In this document: positions 26,405 through 37,362 of the stretch, in pieces | Layout of the letters: every line of letters starts with the position of its first letter | How positions within the stretch are numbered: position 1 is the stretch's first letter | DNA from: Neisseriaceae bacterium TC5R-5 | GTDB taxonomy: Bacteria > Pseudomonadota > Gammaproteobacteria > Burkholderiales > Chromobacteriaceae | NCBI GenBank assembly: GCA_020830965.2 | Contig: JACCFC020000008.1 | Coordinates: forward strand, 68,749-132,748 | Length of the DNA stretch: 64,000 nt | Direction: 5' to 3' | Notes under the pieces: model-generated | Seen by the model: only the letters and a program-made list of their open reading frames with translations | Database searches by the model: none | What the model was told of the DNA's origin: nothing | Translations under genes and position numbers: made by a program

Positions 26405-29221
26405 ATGGAACTTGCAAAAAGTTTTGAGCCAGCCGAGATTGAACGCCGCTGGTATCAGCAATGGGAACAAGCAGGCTACTTCCAGCCGCATATGGACAGC
26501 ACCCAACCCTCTTTCGCCATTCAGCTCCCCCCGCCCAATGTCACCGGCACGCTGCATATGGGGCATGCGTTTAACCAAACCATTATGGATGGCCTAACCC
26601 GCTACTACCGCATGCAGGGCCATAACACCCTCTGGGTGCCCGGTGCCGACCATGCCGGTATCGCCACGCAGATCGTGGTAGAGCGCCAACTGGCAGAGCA
26701 GGGTATTAATCGTCATGATCTCGGTCGCCCCGCTTTTACCGAAAAAGTGTGGGAATGGAAACAGCAATCTGGCGGCATCATCACTGAACAAATGCGCCGC
26801 ATGGGCTGTTCGGTCGACTGGAGTCGTGAATACTTCACCATGGACAATGTCCGTGCCGAAGTGGTCAGCGAAGTCTTTGTGCGCCTGTACGAACAGGGCC
26901 TGATCTATCGTGGCAAACGTCTCTCCAATTGGGACCCTAAACTGGGAACGGCGATTTCCGACCTGGAGGTTGTCTCAGAAGAAGAAGATGGCCACATGTG
27001 GTACATCAAATATCCGGTGGTGGGCAGTGATGAATACCTTACCGTCGCCACCACTCGCCCGGAAACACTATTGGGCGACGTGGCGGTAGCCATCAACCCC
27101 AGTGACGAACGCTATCAGCACCTGCTGGGCAAACAGCTGGCCCTGCCACTCACCGATAGGCATATTCCGGTGATTGCAGACGATTATGTCGATGCCGCCT
27201 TCGGTACTGGCTGTGTCAAAATCACCCCCGCGCATGATTTCAACGATTATCAGGTCGGCAAACGTCACCAGACACAACTGATCAATGTGATGAGCCTGCA
27301 AGCAACGCTACTGGCCAAAGCGCAAATCTTTGCCTTTGATGGCAGCAGCCAAGGTAGTATCGACCTACCCGCCGCCTATGCTGGGCTCAGCACCCAGGCA
27401 GCACGCAAAGCCATGTTGGCCGAATTGCAGGCCCAAGGCTTGCTGCTAGAAACCAAGCCACACAAGCTGATGGTGCCGCGTGGCGACCGTACTGGTTCGG
27501 TTATTGAGCCCTTGCTGACTGACCAATGGTTTGTCGCTATGGATAAAGTTGCACTAGGCGATAGTAGCGGCCAAACCATCGCCGCCAAAGCCATCGAAGC
27601 CGTAGCCTCCGGCGAAGTACGTTTTATCCCGGAAAACTGGGTCAATACCTACAACCAATGGATGAAGAACATTCAGGACTGGTGTATCAGCCGTCAACTA
27701 TGGTGGGGACATCAGATCCCAGCCTGGTATGACGAAGATGGCCGCATCTACGTAGCACGAGACGAAGCCGCTGCCCAAGCTCAGGCCCCCGGCAAAACCC
27801 TGCGCCGAGAACAAGACGTGCTCGACACCTGGTTCAGCTCCGCCCTAGTCCCTTTTTCCACCTTGGGCTGGCCGCAAGATACGCCGGAACTCAAAGCCTT
27901 CCTGCCCTCCACCGTCCTGGTGACTGGCTACGAAATCATCTTCTTCTGGGTGGCACGCATGATCATGCTCACCAAGCACTTCACCGGTAAAGTTCCCTTC
28001 CGTGATGTTTATATCCACGGCATGGTGGCTGACCACGAAGGCAAGAAGATGTCCAAATCCGAAGGCAATGTTATTGACCCGGTCGACCTGATCGACGGTA
28101 TCGATCTGCCTGCCTTGTTGGAAAAACGTACCACTGGCCTGCGCCGTCCGGAAAAAGCGCCCAGCATTGTCAAAGCGACCGAAAAGCTGTTCCCGCAAGG
28201 CATTCCCGCCTATGGTACCGACGCCCTGCGCTTCACCATGGCCAGCTATGCCACGCTGGGCCGCAGCGTCAACTTCGACTTCAAGCGTGCCGAAGGCTAT
28301 CGCAACTTCTGCAACAAACTCTGGAACGCCAGCCGCTTTGTGCTGATGAATCTGGAAGGCAAAGACTGCGGCCAGGATGAAAGCCTGCCTTTGGAGTACA
28401 GCTTTGTTGATCAATGGATTATTGGCCGTCTGCAGCAGGCCGAACAGGAAGTAGGGCAAGCGCTGGCTACCTATCGCTTCGACTTGGCGGCACAAAGCCT
28501 GTATGAATTCATCTGGAACGAATACTGCGACTGGTATCTGGAACTGGCTAAAGTCCAGCTGCAAGGCGGTAATGACGCGCAACAACGCGCCACCCGCCGT
28601 ACCCTGGTGCGAGTGCTGGAAGTCGCCCTGCGCCTTACTCACCCGCTGATGCCGTTTATCAGTGAAGAACTATGGCAAACCATCGCCCCGCTTGCCAATG
28701 CCAGACACAGCGACTCCATCATGCTGGCCAGCTGGCCGCAAGCGCAGCCGGAAAAAATCAACGCCACCGCCAATGCGCGTATGGACAGCCTGAAAGATAT
28801 GGCTAATGCCGTGCGTAATCTGCGTGGCGAAATGGGCATAGGCCCCGCTACCAAAACACCGCTGCTGATCGAAACCAGCGACGCCACCGTCACTGATTTC
28901 CTGCCCTATCTCAAGCTATTGGCCCGACTGAGTGATGCCAGCCTGCTGGCCAAATTGCCCGAAGACGACTCCCCAGTCGCCCTGTCCGGCAATGCCCGTC
29001 TGATGCTGAAAGTCGAAATCGACAAAGCCGCAGAAACGGCACGTCTGAGCAAGGAACAAAGTAAGACGGAAGCCGAGCTGGCCAAACTAAAGGCTAAACT
29101 GGAAAAACCCGGCTATGTTGATAAAGCCCCGGCACACCTGGTGGAACGCGATCAGGCACAGCTGGCGGACTTAAGCGACAAGCTGGAGAAAATTCAGGGG
29201 CAGTTGTTGAAGCTGGCTTAA
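26405..29221 (+). CDS. valS: Valine-tRNA ligase
   Basis: A 938-residue class I synthetase. The HIGH-type motif is HMGH within [18 protein letters not shown] and the KMSKS loop lies in [15 protein letters not shown] large editing domain (CP1) between them hydrolyses mischarged Thr-tRNA. The tRNA-binding domain and a C-terminal coiled coil (about 870-938) complete it. The length is close to E. coli ValS. Codon use is noticeably richer in C-ending codons than in the gmk-dnaG block. Confidence 0.97.
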   Translation: MELAKSFEPAEIERRWYQQWEQAGYFQPHMDSTQPSFAIQLPPPNVTGTLHMGHAFNQTIMDGLTRYYRMQGHNTLWVPGADHAGIATQIVVERQLAEQGINRHDLGRPAFTEKVWEWKQQSGGIITEQMRRMGCSVDWSREYFTMDNVRAEVVSEVFVRLYEQGLIYRGKRLSNWDPKLGTAISDLEVVSEEEDGHMWYIKYPVVGSDEYLTVATTRPETLLGDVAVAINPSDERYQHLLGKQLALPLTDRHIPVIADDYVDAAFGTGCVKITPAHDFNDYQVGKRHQTQLINVMSLQATLLAKAQIFAFDGSSQGSIDLPAAYAGLSTQAARKAMLAELQAQGLLLETKPHKLMVPRGDRTGSVIEPLLTDQWFVAMDKVALGDSSGQTIAAKAIEAVASGEVRFIPENWVNTYNQWMKNIQDWCISRQLWWGHQIPAWYDEDGRIYVARDEAAAQAQAPGKTLRREQDVLDTWFSSALVPFSTLGWPQDTPELKAFLPSTVLVTGYEIIFFWVARMIMLTKHFTGKVPFRDVYIHGMVADHEGKKMSKSEGNVIDPVDLIDGIDLPALLEKRTTGLRRPEKAPSIVKATEKLFPQGIPAYGTDALRFTMASYATLGRSVNFDFKRAEGYRNFCNKLWNASRFVLMNLEGKDCGQDESLPLEYSFVDQWIIGRLQQAEQEVGQALATYRFDLAAQSLYEFIWNEYCDWYLELAKVQLQGGNDAQQRATRRTLVRVLEVALRLTHPLMPFISEELWQTIAPLANARHSDSIMLASWPQAQPEKINATANARMDSLKDMANAVRNLRGEMGIGPATKTPLLIETSDATVTDFLPYLKLLARLSDASLLAKLPEDDSPVALSGNARLMLKVEIDKAAETARLSKEQSKTEAELAKLKAKLEKPGYVDKAPAHLVERDQAQLADLSDKLEKIQGQLLKLA

Positions 29222-29445
29222 CGATGGTTGTCGCTACGAAACGGTAACAACGGGTTTGGCCACAGAAGAGCATGGAAAAATAATCTTAGTGCAGTGTTTG
29301 TTTTTCCTGCTTGGCTGTGCTGATCGTGGCGACAAAGCTGCTGTCGTGTTAGCGATATAGCAGCAGTATTTTCATAAATGCTTTTAATTTTTTGTGTCTT
29401 TCCGTGGCTCTCGTGACACATCATGGTGGCCAACAGCAACCCAGT

Positions 29446-29853
29446 ATGACTAAAACCCGCTACCCCCTCGTCGAAACCGAAGTCGAATTCACCGCCATGC
29501 GTGCCCAGGGTGCCGGTGGGCAGAATGTCAACAAAGTCTCTTCGGCTGTTCATCTGCGCTTTGCGGTGGCGGCCTCCTCCTTGCCCGACTTCATCCGCGA
29601 GCGTCTGCTTGCCTTGCCGGATCAGCGACTGAGCAAAGACGGCGTGCTGGTGATCAAGGCACAGCAATACCGCACACAACAGCAGAACCGTGCCGACGCA
29701 CTACTGCGCCTGCAAGCTTTGATTGATAGCGTCAGCCACACCCCTAAAACCCGGCGGGCCACCAAACCCACTTATGGTTCAAAACAGCGAAGGCTGGAAG
29801 GCAAGGCCAATCGTAGTGGGGTGAAAGCCTTGCGTGGCAAGGTGGGGTTTTGA
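29446..29853 (+). CDS. arfB: Alternative ribosome-rescue factor ArfB (YaeJ)
   Basis: A 135-residue peptidyl-tRNA hydrolase of the release-factor type. The catalytic GGQ is at residues 24-26 (AQGAGGQNVNKVSSAVHLRF). The basic C-terminal tail (KQRRLEGKANRSGVKALRGK) enters the empty mRNA channel of stalled ribosomes. I chose the ATG at 29446, giving family length (E. coli about 140); upstream in-frame starts have no support. The 224 bp between valS and this gene holds nothing I recognise. Confidence 0.92.
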   Translation: MTKTRYPLVETEVEFTAMRAQGAGGQNVNKVSSAVHLRFAVAASSLPDFIRERLLALPDQRLSKDGVLVIKAQQYRTQQQNRADALLRLQALIDSVSHTPKTRRATKPTYGSKQRRLEGKANRSGVKALRGKVGF

Positions 29854-29988
29854 GCTGGGCACTGCCGGCTGGATGGGTTGTCCTGAAGTAATGAGTACCA
29901 ATTATTTATACGGTGTAGAAACTTTTGAATCGCTAAGCTCTTTAGCAAAAAATCATTAAACCCTGCTGGCAGAGTAAGCCGTAGCAGA

Positions 29989-30016
29989 CCGAGGGCCAGC
30001 CCGGCCCTTGGGTTTT
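29989..30016 (+). terminator. Terminator after arfB
   Basis: CCGAGGGCC (29989-29997) pairs with GGCCCTTGG (30003-30011, one G-U), followed by GTTTT. It lies 135 bp after arfB, and could also act near the ygiQ 3' end. Confidence 0.65.
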
Positions 30017-30055
30017 CCCACTACAGCAACTTAATATCGAGTGTTTACCCAGCAG

Positions 30056-32206
30056 CTAGCGTCGACCACTGCTCTTGCCGCGTGTTGCTGCTGGTGGGCT
30101 GCGGCGGGTTTTGTAGCGCTGATTATCCCGCAAGCCGGTGCCGGCGGGTTGGAAGGCAGGAATCAGTTGCTGTTTACCATTGCCGATCAAATCGCTGCGG
30201 CCCATATTGACCAGCGCTTCGCGCAGCAAGGGCCAGTTGTCGGGGTCGTGATAACGTAGAAAGGCTTTGTGCAGTTTGCGGCGATAGCCATCTTTGACCA
30301 CATCCACTTTTTCCGAGCTGCGTTGCAGCCGTTTAAGCGGGTTGCGGCGGGTGTGCCACATGGTGGTGGCCATGGCCATTGGGGTGGGCAGGAAGGTTTG
30401 TACCTGATCCAGGCGGAAGTTGTTCTTTTTCAGCCATAGTGCCAAGTTCATCATATCTTCATCGCTGGTGCCGGGATGGGCGGCGATGAAGTAGGGAATC
30501 AGGTATTGCTCCTTACCGGCCTGACGGCTGAAGCGTTCGAATAATTCTTTAAATTTGTCGTAAGCGCCCATGCCCGGTTTCATCATTTTGGAGAGTGGGC
30601 CTGCTTCGGTGTGTTCCGGTGCAATTTTTAAATAGCCACCGACATGGTGTTGCACCAGTTCTTTGATGTATTCCGGTGAGCGTACTGCCAGGTCATAGCG
30701 CAGACCGGATTGGATATTGATTTTTTTGACGCCAGGCAAGGCGCGTGCTTTGCGGTAGAGTTGAATCAGCGGGTCGTGATTGGTGCCGAGGTTTTCGCAG
30801 ATATCGGGATAGACGCAGGAGAGCTTGCGGCAGGAAGCTTCGATATGCGGGTCTTTGCAACTGAGACGGTACATATTGGCGGTAGGGCCACCCAGGTCGG
30901 AAATCTGGCCGGTAAAGCCCGGGGTTTTGTCGCGGATGTCTTCGATCTCACGCAGGATGGAGTCTTCGGAGCGGCTCTGAATAATGCGGCCTTCGTGTTC
31001 GGTAATCGAGCAGAAGGTGCAGCCACCAAAGCAGCCTCGCATGATGTTGACGGAAAACTTGATCATTTCCCAGGCCGGGATGTGGGCATTGCCATAGCTT
31101 GGATGCGGATTGCGGGCATAAGGCAAGTCGTAGACGTGATCCATTTCCTCGGTGCTTAGTGGAATGGGGGGCGGGTTGAGCCAGACATCGCGCTCGCCAT
31201 GCAGTTGTACCAGGGCCCGTGCGTTGCCGGGGTTGGATTCCAGATGCAGGGTACGGCTGGCATGGGCGTATAGTACCGGGTCGTGGGCAACGGCTTCGTA
31301 AGCAGGTAGGCGTATCACGGTTTTGGCCCGTTCGGCACGGCGTTTGGCCAGACGTTCGCTGCGCGATTCGATACGGATGGGTTGCGGTGCGGTGGGGTCA
31401 TTGGCGGCGTTGGCCTGTTCGGCTTGGGTGGTGGTATCTTCATAGGGGTTCAGCTGCGGGTCGACGCGGCCAGGCAAGTCGACCACGCTAGAGTCCATTT
31501 CCTGCCATTCGGCATCTGGACGCCAGCCATGCGGTGCGATAAAGGCGGTGCCGCGTACATCGCGGATATCGCTCAGTTTTTCTCCGGCAGCGGCGCGATG
31601 GGCAATCTCCACCAGTGCACGTTCGGCATTGCCATATAGCAAGATATCTGCTTTGGAGTTGACCAGTACCGATGGGCGTACTTTGTCGCTCCAGTAGTCG
31701 AAATGGGCAATCCGGCGTAGCGAGGCTTCAATGCTGCCTATCATGATACCGACGCCGGGGTAGGCTTCGCGGCAGCGCTGGGCATAGACGGTGACGGCGC
31801 GATCCGGGCGTTTGTTCGGCTCGGCATTAGGGGTGTAGGCATCGTCGGAGCGCGGGCGCTTGTCGGCGGTGTAGCGGTTAATCATGGAGTCCATATTGCC
31901 GGCGGTGACACCAAAGAACAGATTGGGTTTGCCCAGTTGGCGAAAGGCTGTCGCTGAGTGCCAGTCTGGCTGCGCGATAATGCCGACGCGAAAGCCTTGT
32001 GCTTCTAATAAGCGGCCGACTAAGGCCATGCCAAAACTCGGGTGGTCGATATAGCAGTCACCGCTAATCAGGATGATGTCGCAGCTATCCCAGCCCAGTT
32101 GTTCCATTTCGGCGCGAGAGGTGGGCAAGAAAGGCGCGGTGCCGAAACGGCGTGCCCAATATTGACGATAGGAAAAAATAGGTTTGCTGGCTGGGGTGGT
32201 GCTCAT
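30056..32206 (-). CDS. ygiQ: YgiQ family radical SAM protein
   Basis: A 716-residue protein of the UPF0313 family. The N-terminal part resembles a B12-binding-like region ([20 protein letters not shown]). The radical-SAM cluster motif is CFGGCTFC in [20 protein letters not shown]. The substrate is unknown in the family. The start was set at the ATG 32206 ([11 protein letters not shown]); a GTG at 32215 is in frame. The C-terminal ~50 residues are basic and low-complexity. It is divergent from a decayed gene at 32431. Confidence 0.9.
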   Translation of the reverse strand: MSTTPASKPIFSYRQYWARRFGTAPFLPTSRAEMEQLGWDSCDIILISGDCYIDHPSFGMALVGRLLEAQGFRVGIIAQPDWHSATAFRQLGKPNLFFGVTAGNMDSMINRYTADKRPRSDDAYTPNAEPNKRPDRAVTVYAQRCREAYPGVGIMIGSIEASLRRIAHFDYWSDKVRPSVLVNSKADILLYGNAERALVEIAHRAAAGEKLSDIRDVRGTAFIAPHGWRPDAEWQEMDSSVVDLPGRVDPQLNPYEDTTTQAEQANAANDPTAPQPIRIESRSERLAKRRAERAKTVIRLPAYEAVAHDPVLYAHASRTLHLESNPGNARALVQLHGERDVWLNPPPIPLSTEEMDHVYDLPYARNPHPSYGNAHIPAWEMIKFSVNIMRGCFGGCTFCSITEHEGRIIQSRSEDSILREIEDIRDKTPGFTGQISDLGGPTANMYRLSCKDPHIEASCRKLSCVYPDICENLGTNHDPLIQLYRKARALPGVKKINIQSGLRYDLAVRSPEYIKELVQHHVGGYLKIAPEHTEAGPLSKMMKPGMGAYDKFKELFERFSRQAGKEQYLIPYFIAAHPGTSDEDMMNLALWLKKNNFRLDQVQTFLPTPMAMATTMWHTRRNPLKRLQRSSEKVDVVKDGYRRKLHKAFLRYHDPDNWPLLREALVNMGRSDLIGNGKQQLIPAFQPAGTGLRDNQRYKTRRSPPAATRGKSSGRR

Positions 32207-32430
32207 AGGGGTCACATTTAAGCAGATATTTTGGCAAGGGCGAGATTATGCCAGAGCTGCCAGCTGTCGGCCATAAACAATTGTTTTTTAAGTGCTAGTT
32301 GCTTAGATCTATGTTTTGGCAACAATTTAAAATTTTTTTTTCGATGTTGACTTGCATTAACGATATTAAAATTAAATTCGGTTAGTGTTAGCGCAGAAGA
32401 ACGTAACTCTCTGTGCAAGATAAGGAAATA

Positions 32431-32790
32431 ATGGCATCCAACGAGGTGGTAACTATTGACCCATTGACAGCAGTCCGCTGTGTCAATGAACTGGAACAGG
32501 GCAAGGTATTGTATTTGCCGCGTGTTGATTTTGCTTTGTCATCTGCGGAGCAGCAGTTGTTAGACCCGGTGATGGCTGATCCGCGTCGTAAAAATATCAG
32601 TCTTAATCCCGAGACGGGCCATTTGCAAGGCGTACTGTGAAGTGTCGCGCAGTAACAGGCGGCTCAGGTCTTATTGGCACGTTACTATCAGGCAAGCCGG
32701 ATCTTATTGCAGCGCCTGCGTGGTCGCACGCTGCTGCCATAAAATATACGGCACAGGCTGTGGCGAGCGCGGATAACGAGTCGCAAGTGA
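32431..32790 (+). pseudogene. Decayed Kdo 3-hydroxylase (KdoO-like) fragment
   Basis: An ATG with AAGGA just upstream opens LEQGKVLYLPRVDFALSSAE and later KNISLNPETGHLQG. From memory these match the N-terminus of the Fe(II)/2-oxoglutarate Kdo hydroxylase that modifies lipid A-linked Kdo. The same frame then meets TGA (32638) and TAA (32653), continues with QAAQVLLARYYQASRILLQR, and meets TAA (32740) and TGA (32788). The ~200 C-terminal residues with the catalytic iron site are missing. Several in-frame stops plus loss of the catalytic part indicate a pseudogene rather than recoding. The family call rests on N-terminal similarity only. Confidence 0.6.
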
Positions 32791-32877
32791 TTAGCCTGAT
32801 AGCGGTTGTCGTTTAATTTTTTATGATTGACTGTTAATCTTGTTAACCGACAATTTTGTAACCCGATGGAACCTGAG

Positions 32878-34086
32878 ATGAGCGCTTCTATTTTTTCCGC
32901 TTTAGAGTTGGCACCACGTGACCCCATTTTGGGACTGAATGAGGCATTTAATGCCGATACTCGCAGCACCAAAGTGAATCTCGGTGTGGGTGTGTATTCC
33001 GATGATAATGGCAAGATTCCATTGCTGGCTGCGGTGCAAGCCGCAGAAAAAGCCCGCCTGAACAGCATGCCGCCGCGTGGCTATCAGCCAATTGAAGGTG
33101 CCGCAGCCTATGATGTGGCAGTGCAGAATCTGGTTTTTGGCACCGACAGTGAGCTGATTGCCGCCGGTAAAGTGGTCACTGCCCAGGCATTGGGGGGGAC
33201 GGGTGCGCTGAAGATTGGGGCTGATTTGTTAAAGCGCATGAATCCCAGCGCCAAGGTCTATATCAGCAACCCCAGCTGGGAAAATCACCGGGCTTTGTTT
33301 GAGTCGGCCAATTTTGCGGTGGAAAACTATCCTTATTACGATGCGAGCAGTCGTGGTGTCGATTTCGCCGGCATGAAGCAGTATTTGTCGCAGCTTGCGG
33401 CGGGTTCCATCATCGTGCTGCACGCCTGTTGCCATAATCCTACTGGTGCGGATTTGAGCCTGGCGCAGTGGGCTGAGGTAATAACCTTGTGCCAGCAATA
33501 TGAACTGGTGCCTTTCCTGGATATGGCCTATCAGGGTTTTGCCGAAGGGATAGAGGCTGATGCCGCAGCGGTGCGTCTGTTTGCCGCTTCTGGTTTGCAG
33601 TTTTTTGTTTCCAGCTCATTCTCCAAGAGCTTTTCTTTGTATGGCGAACGAGTGGGGGCATTATCCATCGTCACCGCCAGCCAAGAAGAATCCGCACGCG
33701 TGTTATCGCAACTGAAGCGGGTGATCCGTACCAATTACTCCAACCCACCCATTCATGGTAGTGCGGTGGTGGCGGCAGTATTGTCCAACCCGGAGTTGCG
33801 TAAAATGTGGGAAGAGGAACTGGCTGCTATGCGTGAGCGGGTGCGGGCGATGCGCCATGGTTTGGTCGAGGCGATCAAGGCCGAGGGTGTTAGCCGAGAT
33901 TTCTCTTTTGTTGCTCAGCAGCGCGGCATGTTTTCCTATACTGGTTTGACGGCAGAGCAGGTAGAGCAATTACGTAGCGAGTTCGGCATTTATGCAGTGA
34001 GTACCGGTCGTATTTGTCTGGCGGCGCTCAATAGCAAGAATCTGACCTATGTTGCCGCTGCCATTGCCAAGGTAGTAAAGGGCTGA
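32878..34086 (+). CDS. tyrB: Aromatic/aspartate aminotransferase (class I PLP enzyme)
   Basis: A 402-residue aminotransferase of the AspC/TyrB group. Motifs include VNLGVGVYSDDNGKIP at the start, CHNPTGADLS, PFLDMAYQGFAEG and the PLP lysine in SSSFSKSFSLYGERVG. It transfers amino groups between 2-oxoglutarate and aspartate, tyrosine or phenylalanine. TyrB versus AspC preference is not certain. I chose the ATG at 32878; ATG 32866 is an alternative two codons after a stop-free lead-in. A terminator follows. Confidence 0.88.
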   Translation: MSASIFSALELAPRDPILGLNEAFNADTRSTKVNLGVGVYSDDNGKIPLLAAVQAAEKARLNSMPPRGYQPIEGAAAYDVAVQNLVFGTDSELIAAGKVVTAQALGGTGALKIGADLLKRMNPSAKVYISNPSWENHRALFESANFAVENYPYYDASSRGVDFAGMKQYLSQLAAGSIIVLHACCHNPTGADLSLAQWAEVITLCQQYELVPFLDMAYQGFAEGIEADAAAVRLFAASGLQFFVSSSFSKSFSLYGERVGALSIVTASQEESARVLSQLKRVIRTNYSNPPIHGSAVVAAVLSNPELRKMWEEELAAMRERVRAMRHGLVEAIKAEGVSRDFSFVAQQRGMFSYTGLTAEQVEQLRSEFGIYAVSTGRICLAALNSKNLTYVAAAIAKVVKG

Positions 34087-34115
34087 TTGGATTAGGTTTT
34101 TGTTGCAAGTAGCGA

Positions 34116-34145
34116 AGCCACTGTTGCAAGGCAGTGGCTTTTTTT
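34116..34145 (+). terminator. Terminator after the aminotransferase gene
   Basis: AGCCACTG (34116-34123) pairs with CAGTGGCT (34132-34139), followed by a run of seven T. Confidence 0.85.
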
Positions 34146-34245
34146 GTGTGGTCTTGGTTTCTAGGGCACCGCAAAAACCGCTACAATCTCGCGGCGTCGA
34201 AGTATGCTTTACGACTATTTCTTGCTTGTTATGAGGTCTTGAACT

Positions 34246-36822
34246 GTGTGGCTCGTGGTTTTTGTCTTGCTGATACTGATGGCGATCACCGCCTGGCTCT
34301 TGCACCCACTCTGGGTGGCCTGGGCTAGGAGTCTTAGCCTGGCCTGGGAGGAGCGACGCGCGCGGCGTGTTGAGTTCGACGATGCGGATGAAGAGCCCGC
34401 TATGGCGCTACCGGATGAGCTTGAGGAGCCACCAGGCCCCATCTTGCCTGATGAGACAGTAGAAGCCCCCCTCGCCGCTGCTGAGTCTGCACCGTTTGTG
34501 GCGGCAGTGGCGGATGCGACGCCAGCTGAAGCGGAGCAGGTAGAGGATGTGCCGGAGTTGGAAACCATCAGCCTGCCGCAGTTGTTATTGGAGAGCCGTT
34601 ATCGACAGCAACAGCGGCAGCAGACTGGTGCGGTGAGTCAGGCAGATAATCTGCCCACGATTGACTTACCCGAGTTAGAACGCAATTTGCAACTGGACTA
34701 CCGGCGGCGCCGGGCGCAGAAAAAATCACATCCTGCCGGGGCTTTGCTGGATGAACGTGCGCTACCGCTGATTCAGGCCAGCGAAGTAAGGGCGCAGGTG
34801 CAGCAGATTCATGCCAAGCGCACCGCTGCAGCGGCGACTAAAACGGTTAAACCAACCATTATTCTGAGTAAGTCTGCTCCTGCCGATCCCTTGATTGTGA
34901 ATTATGAACCCCCTGCGGCTACACCCAGGTCACAACTGCTTGCCAGCAGTGTGCCCAGTCCGGCACCCGCTATTGTGGCGGCACCTGCTGTGCCTGCCGA
35001 CCCTGTAGTTGAGGCCGCACCGGTGGTAAATAGTTTATCCAGCCCGCTCGTTGCCAATGCCACGTTAGCAGCGCAAACGCCAGTGCTACCTTGGCAGAAT
35101 CTGGCGCGGCTGCCGGTCAAATCTTGGTCTACGGTAGCTCCTGCGCCAGCGCAGCCCAGTATTGTTGCTCCTCCTTCCACTCCCACCGCTGTGGCCGCTA
35201 CTGTCGCCCCCTTAGTCGAAATCCCCGACAGCGTGCTGCCCTGGGTGCTGGTCGATTCAAGCGCTACGCCCAGTCCCGCCGCTATTGCTACGATGCCAGC
35301 GGTGACTTATCGCTCCACGACGCAGTCTCCTCCTTTGCCCAGTCTTTCCCTATTACGGCCAGCTGATCCGGTAAATGAAGTGAGCTCGGAAGAGGAGATG
35401 CTAGAGCGCGGCATCGTGATAGAAGAAAAACTGGCCGAGTTCAAAGTCAAGGTCAGCGTGGTCGACGCTTATGCCGGGCCGGTGGTAACGCGTTATGAAG
35501 TGGAGCCTGCGGTGGGTGTACGTGGTAATCAGGTGGTAAATCTGATGAAAGACTTGTCGCGTGCTTTGGGTCTGGCCGCTATTCGGGTGGTGGAAACCAT
35601 ACCGGGTAAAACCTGTATGGGTCTGGAACTACCTAATCCTACCCGCCAGATGATACGTCTTTCCGAGATTTTATCGGCGGATGTTTTTCTGCAGGCGGAC
35701 TCCAGCCTGACACTGGTGCTGGGCAAGGATATTACCGGCCAGCCGGTAGTGATGGACTTAGCCAAGGCACCTCATTTGCTGGTGGCGGGTACTACCGGTT
35801 CGGGTAAGTCGGTGGGGGTGAATACGATGATCGTCTCCATGCTGTATAAGGCCAGCCCAGAGCAGGTGCGTTTCATCATGATCGATCCCAAAATGCTGGA
35901 GCTCTCGGTATACAACGATATTCCCCATTTGTTGGCACCGGTGGTGACCGATATGAAGCTGGCGGCCAATGCGCTGAACTGGTGTGTCGGCGAAATGGAG
36001 CGGCGTTATCGTTTAATGAGTGCCTTGGGCGTGCGTAATCTGGCCGGTTATAACGAAAAAATTGTCGAGGCAGAACGTTCGGGGCAGGCCTTGGCCAACC
36101 CGTTCAGCCTAACGCCAGAAACCCCTGAGCCTTTAGAGAACTTGCCTTTTATTGTGGTGGTGGTCGATGAATTCGCTGACCTGATGATGGTGGCGGGCAA
36201 GAAAATCGAGGAACTGATTGCCCGTTTGGCACAAAAAGCACGCGCGGCCGGCATTCATCTGATTCTGGCCACGCAGCGGCCATCGGTTGATGTCATTACC
36301 GGCCTGATCAAGGCCAATATTCCTACCCGTATTGCGTTTCAGGTATCTAGCAAAATCGATAGCCGCACCATCCTGGATCAAATGGGGGCGGAAAGCCTGT
36401 TGGGGCAGGGAGATATGTTGTTTCTGCCGCCCGGTTCCGGCTATCCGCAGCGGGTGCATGGGGCGTTTGTCACTGATGACGAAGTGCATGCGGTGGTCGA
36501 GCATCTGAAACAGTTTGGTGAGCCCGACTATATCGAAGGCTTGTTGACTGGGGAGACTGAGGCGGACGAAGAGGCCGCTGCGGCTACCGCTAAAGCACAA
36601 GCCAGCACCGAGAGTGACCCCTTATACGACGAGGCGGTCGAGATTGTGCTGCGCACCCGCAAGCCGTCTATTTCCGGCGTGCAGCGGCATTTGCGTATCG
36701 GCTACAACCGTGCGGCACGTCTGATTGAAGAAATGGAAGCGGCTGGCATTGTCAGTGCGATGGAGAGCAATGGTAATCGCACGGTGCTGCTGCCGCATCG
36801 GGAAAAACTGAGTGATGTTTAG
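34246..36822 (+). CDS. ftsK: DNA translocase FtsK, single-TM Neisseriales type
   Basis: An 858-residue translocase starting at a GTG with GAGGT 8 nt upstream; a stop codon lies in frame just before it. Only one hydrophobic segment (residues 1-22) is seen, instead of the four in E. coli FtsK. An Ala/Pro-rich linker runs to about 370. The motor follows: [15 protein letters not shown], Walker [14 protein letters not shown], Walker [14 protein letters not shown], and the gamma DNA-reading domain [20 protein letters not shown]. It pumps DNA at the septum and activates XerCD. Motor and layout match Neisseria FtsK from memory. The TAG stop abuts repeat R3. Confidence 0.93.
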   Translation: MWLVVFVLLILMAITAWLLHPLWVAWARSLSLAWEERRARRVEFDDADEEPAMALPDELEEPPGPILPDETVEAPLAAAESAPFVAAVADATPAEAEQVEDVPELETISLPQLLLESRYRQQQRQQTGAVSQADNLPTIDLPELERNLQLDYRRRRAQKKSHPAGALLDERALPLIQASEVRAQVQQIHAKRTAAAATKTVKPTIILSKSAPADPLIVNYEPPAATPRSQLLASSVPSPAPAIVAAPAVPADPVVEAAPVVNSLSSPLVANATLAAQTPVLPWQNLARLPVKSWSTVAPAPAQPSIVAPPSTPTAVAATVAPLVEIPDSVLPWVLVDSSATPSPAAIATMPAVTYRSTTQSPPLPSLSLLRPADPVNEVSSEEEMLERGIVIEEKLAEFKVKVSVVDAYAGPVVTRYEVEPAVGVRGNQVVNLMKDLSRALGLAAIRVVETIPGKTCMGLELPNPTRQMIRLSEILSADVFLQADSSLTLVLGKDITGQPVVMDLAKAPHLLVAGTTGSGKSVGVNTMIVSMLYKASPEQVRFIMIDPKMLELSVYNDIPHLLAPVVTDMKLAANALNWCVGEMERRYRLMSALGVRNLAGYNEKIVEAERSGQALANPFSLTPETPEPLENLPFIVVVVDEFADLMMVAGKKIEELIARLAQKARAAGIHLILATQRPSVDVITGLIKANIPTRIAFQVSSKIDSRTILDQMGAESLLGQGDMLFLPPGSGYPQRVHGAFVTDDEVHAVVEHLKQFGEPDYIEGLLTGETEADEEAAAATAKAQASTESDPLYDEAVEIVLRTRKPSISGVQRHLRIGYNRAARLIEEMEAAGIVSAMESNGNRTVLLPHREKLSDV

Positions 36823-36934
36823 CGCCGTGAACAAACCCCCTGATTCCGCGTTGCGCCTCCTTGCCGTAGCACGGGTATTGTTTATGTCGGCTTGCCTTGG
36901 TTCAGGGGCTCTTCGCGGGTTTGTTAGCGACTCT
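36821..36934 (+). repeat. Correia-like 114-bp element, copy R3
   Basis: Left end AGCGCCGTGAACAAAC (36821-36836) is degenerate; right end TTTGTTAGCGACTCT is close to consensus. The ftsK stop codon TAG (36820-36822) is formed by the flanking T/A and the first bases of the element. It is directly repeated by R4 981 bp downstream and shares its unusual left end. Confidence 0.75.
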
Positions 36935-36942
36935 TAAATGCT

Positions 36943-37254
36943 TCAGGCTTTCATCAGGTGTTCGCTACCCCATTCGCACATCGCAAAGATGATGTCTTTC
37001 AGCGAGTTACCCAAAGGGGTGACTTGATATTCCACCTTGGGTGGAACTTGTGGATAAACCGTGCGCAGGATAATGCCATCTTGTTCCAGTTCACGTAACT
37101 GTTCGGTCAGCACTTTCTGTGAGACGCCAGCGAGTAAGCGCCGCAGCTCGCCGGTGCGTCGTGGGTGTTCCAGAAGATGGCAAAGAATTGCACATTTCCA
37201 TTTGCCACCAATCACATCCAAGGTGGCATCAATCGGGAAATTGAATTTTTTCAT
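36943..37254 (-). CDS. HxlR-family transcription regulator
   Basis: A 103-residue winged-helix protein with the HxlR hallmark DVIGGKWKCAILCHL, LRRLLAGVSQKVLTEQLRELEQDG and the wing VPPKVEYQVTPLG. I set the start at the ATG 37254 (MKKFNFPIDATL); the frame extends to 37308 across the likely operator. HxlR proteins often sense electrophiles or redox state through cysteines; Cys25 and Cys29 (KWKCAILC) are near the usual position. It is divergent from an NAD(P)H oxidoreductase gene, the typical regulator-target arrangement. Confidence 0.9.
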   Translation of the reverse strand: MKKFNFPIDATLDVIGGKWKCAILCHLLEHPRRTGELRRLLAGVSQKVLTEQLRELEQDGIILRTVYPQVPPKVEYQVTPLGNSLKDIIFAMCEWGSEHLMKA

Positions 37255-37265
37255 GGGGTAAATAT

Positions 37266-37277
37266 TACTTTTTTGTA
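37266..37277. promoter_or_regulatory. Candidate HxlR operator 1
   Basis: TACTTTTTTGTA has inverted TAC/GTA arms and lies 11 bp before the regulator start. A longer version of the same motif lies beside the divergent gene. Confidence 0.45.
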
Positions 37278-37334
37278 CCTTAATAACGGAAAAGTGCCTT
37301 CTTATCAATGATATAAGGGTTTGTTAGTATGCCG

Positions 37335-37349
37335 ATACTTTTTTGGTAT
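37335..37349. promoter_or_regulatory. Candidate HxlR operator 2
   Basis: ATACTTTTTTGGTAT has inverted ATAC/GTAT arms, repeats the motif at 37266 and lies 13 bp before the oxidoreductase ATG. It overlaps a weak TTGTTA-17-TGGTAT promoter, so a bound regulator would block transcription. Confidence 0.5.
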
Positions 37350-37362
37350 TGGAAAATTTCTT

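Noticed and set aside
27845..28642. Long reading frame antisense to valS
   Set aside because: It lies wholly within the conserved valS coding region and shows no family motifs; a shadow of codon bias. The same applies to antisense frames in DUF1853, spoT and rne.
32638..32655. Recoding (selenocysteine or read-through) in the KdoO-like frame
   Set aside because: Both TGA and TAA codons interrupt the frame and the catalytic C-terminal domain is absent; decay is simpler.
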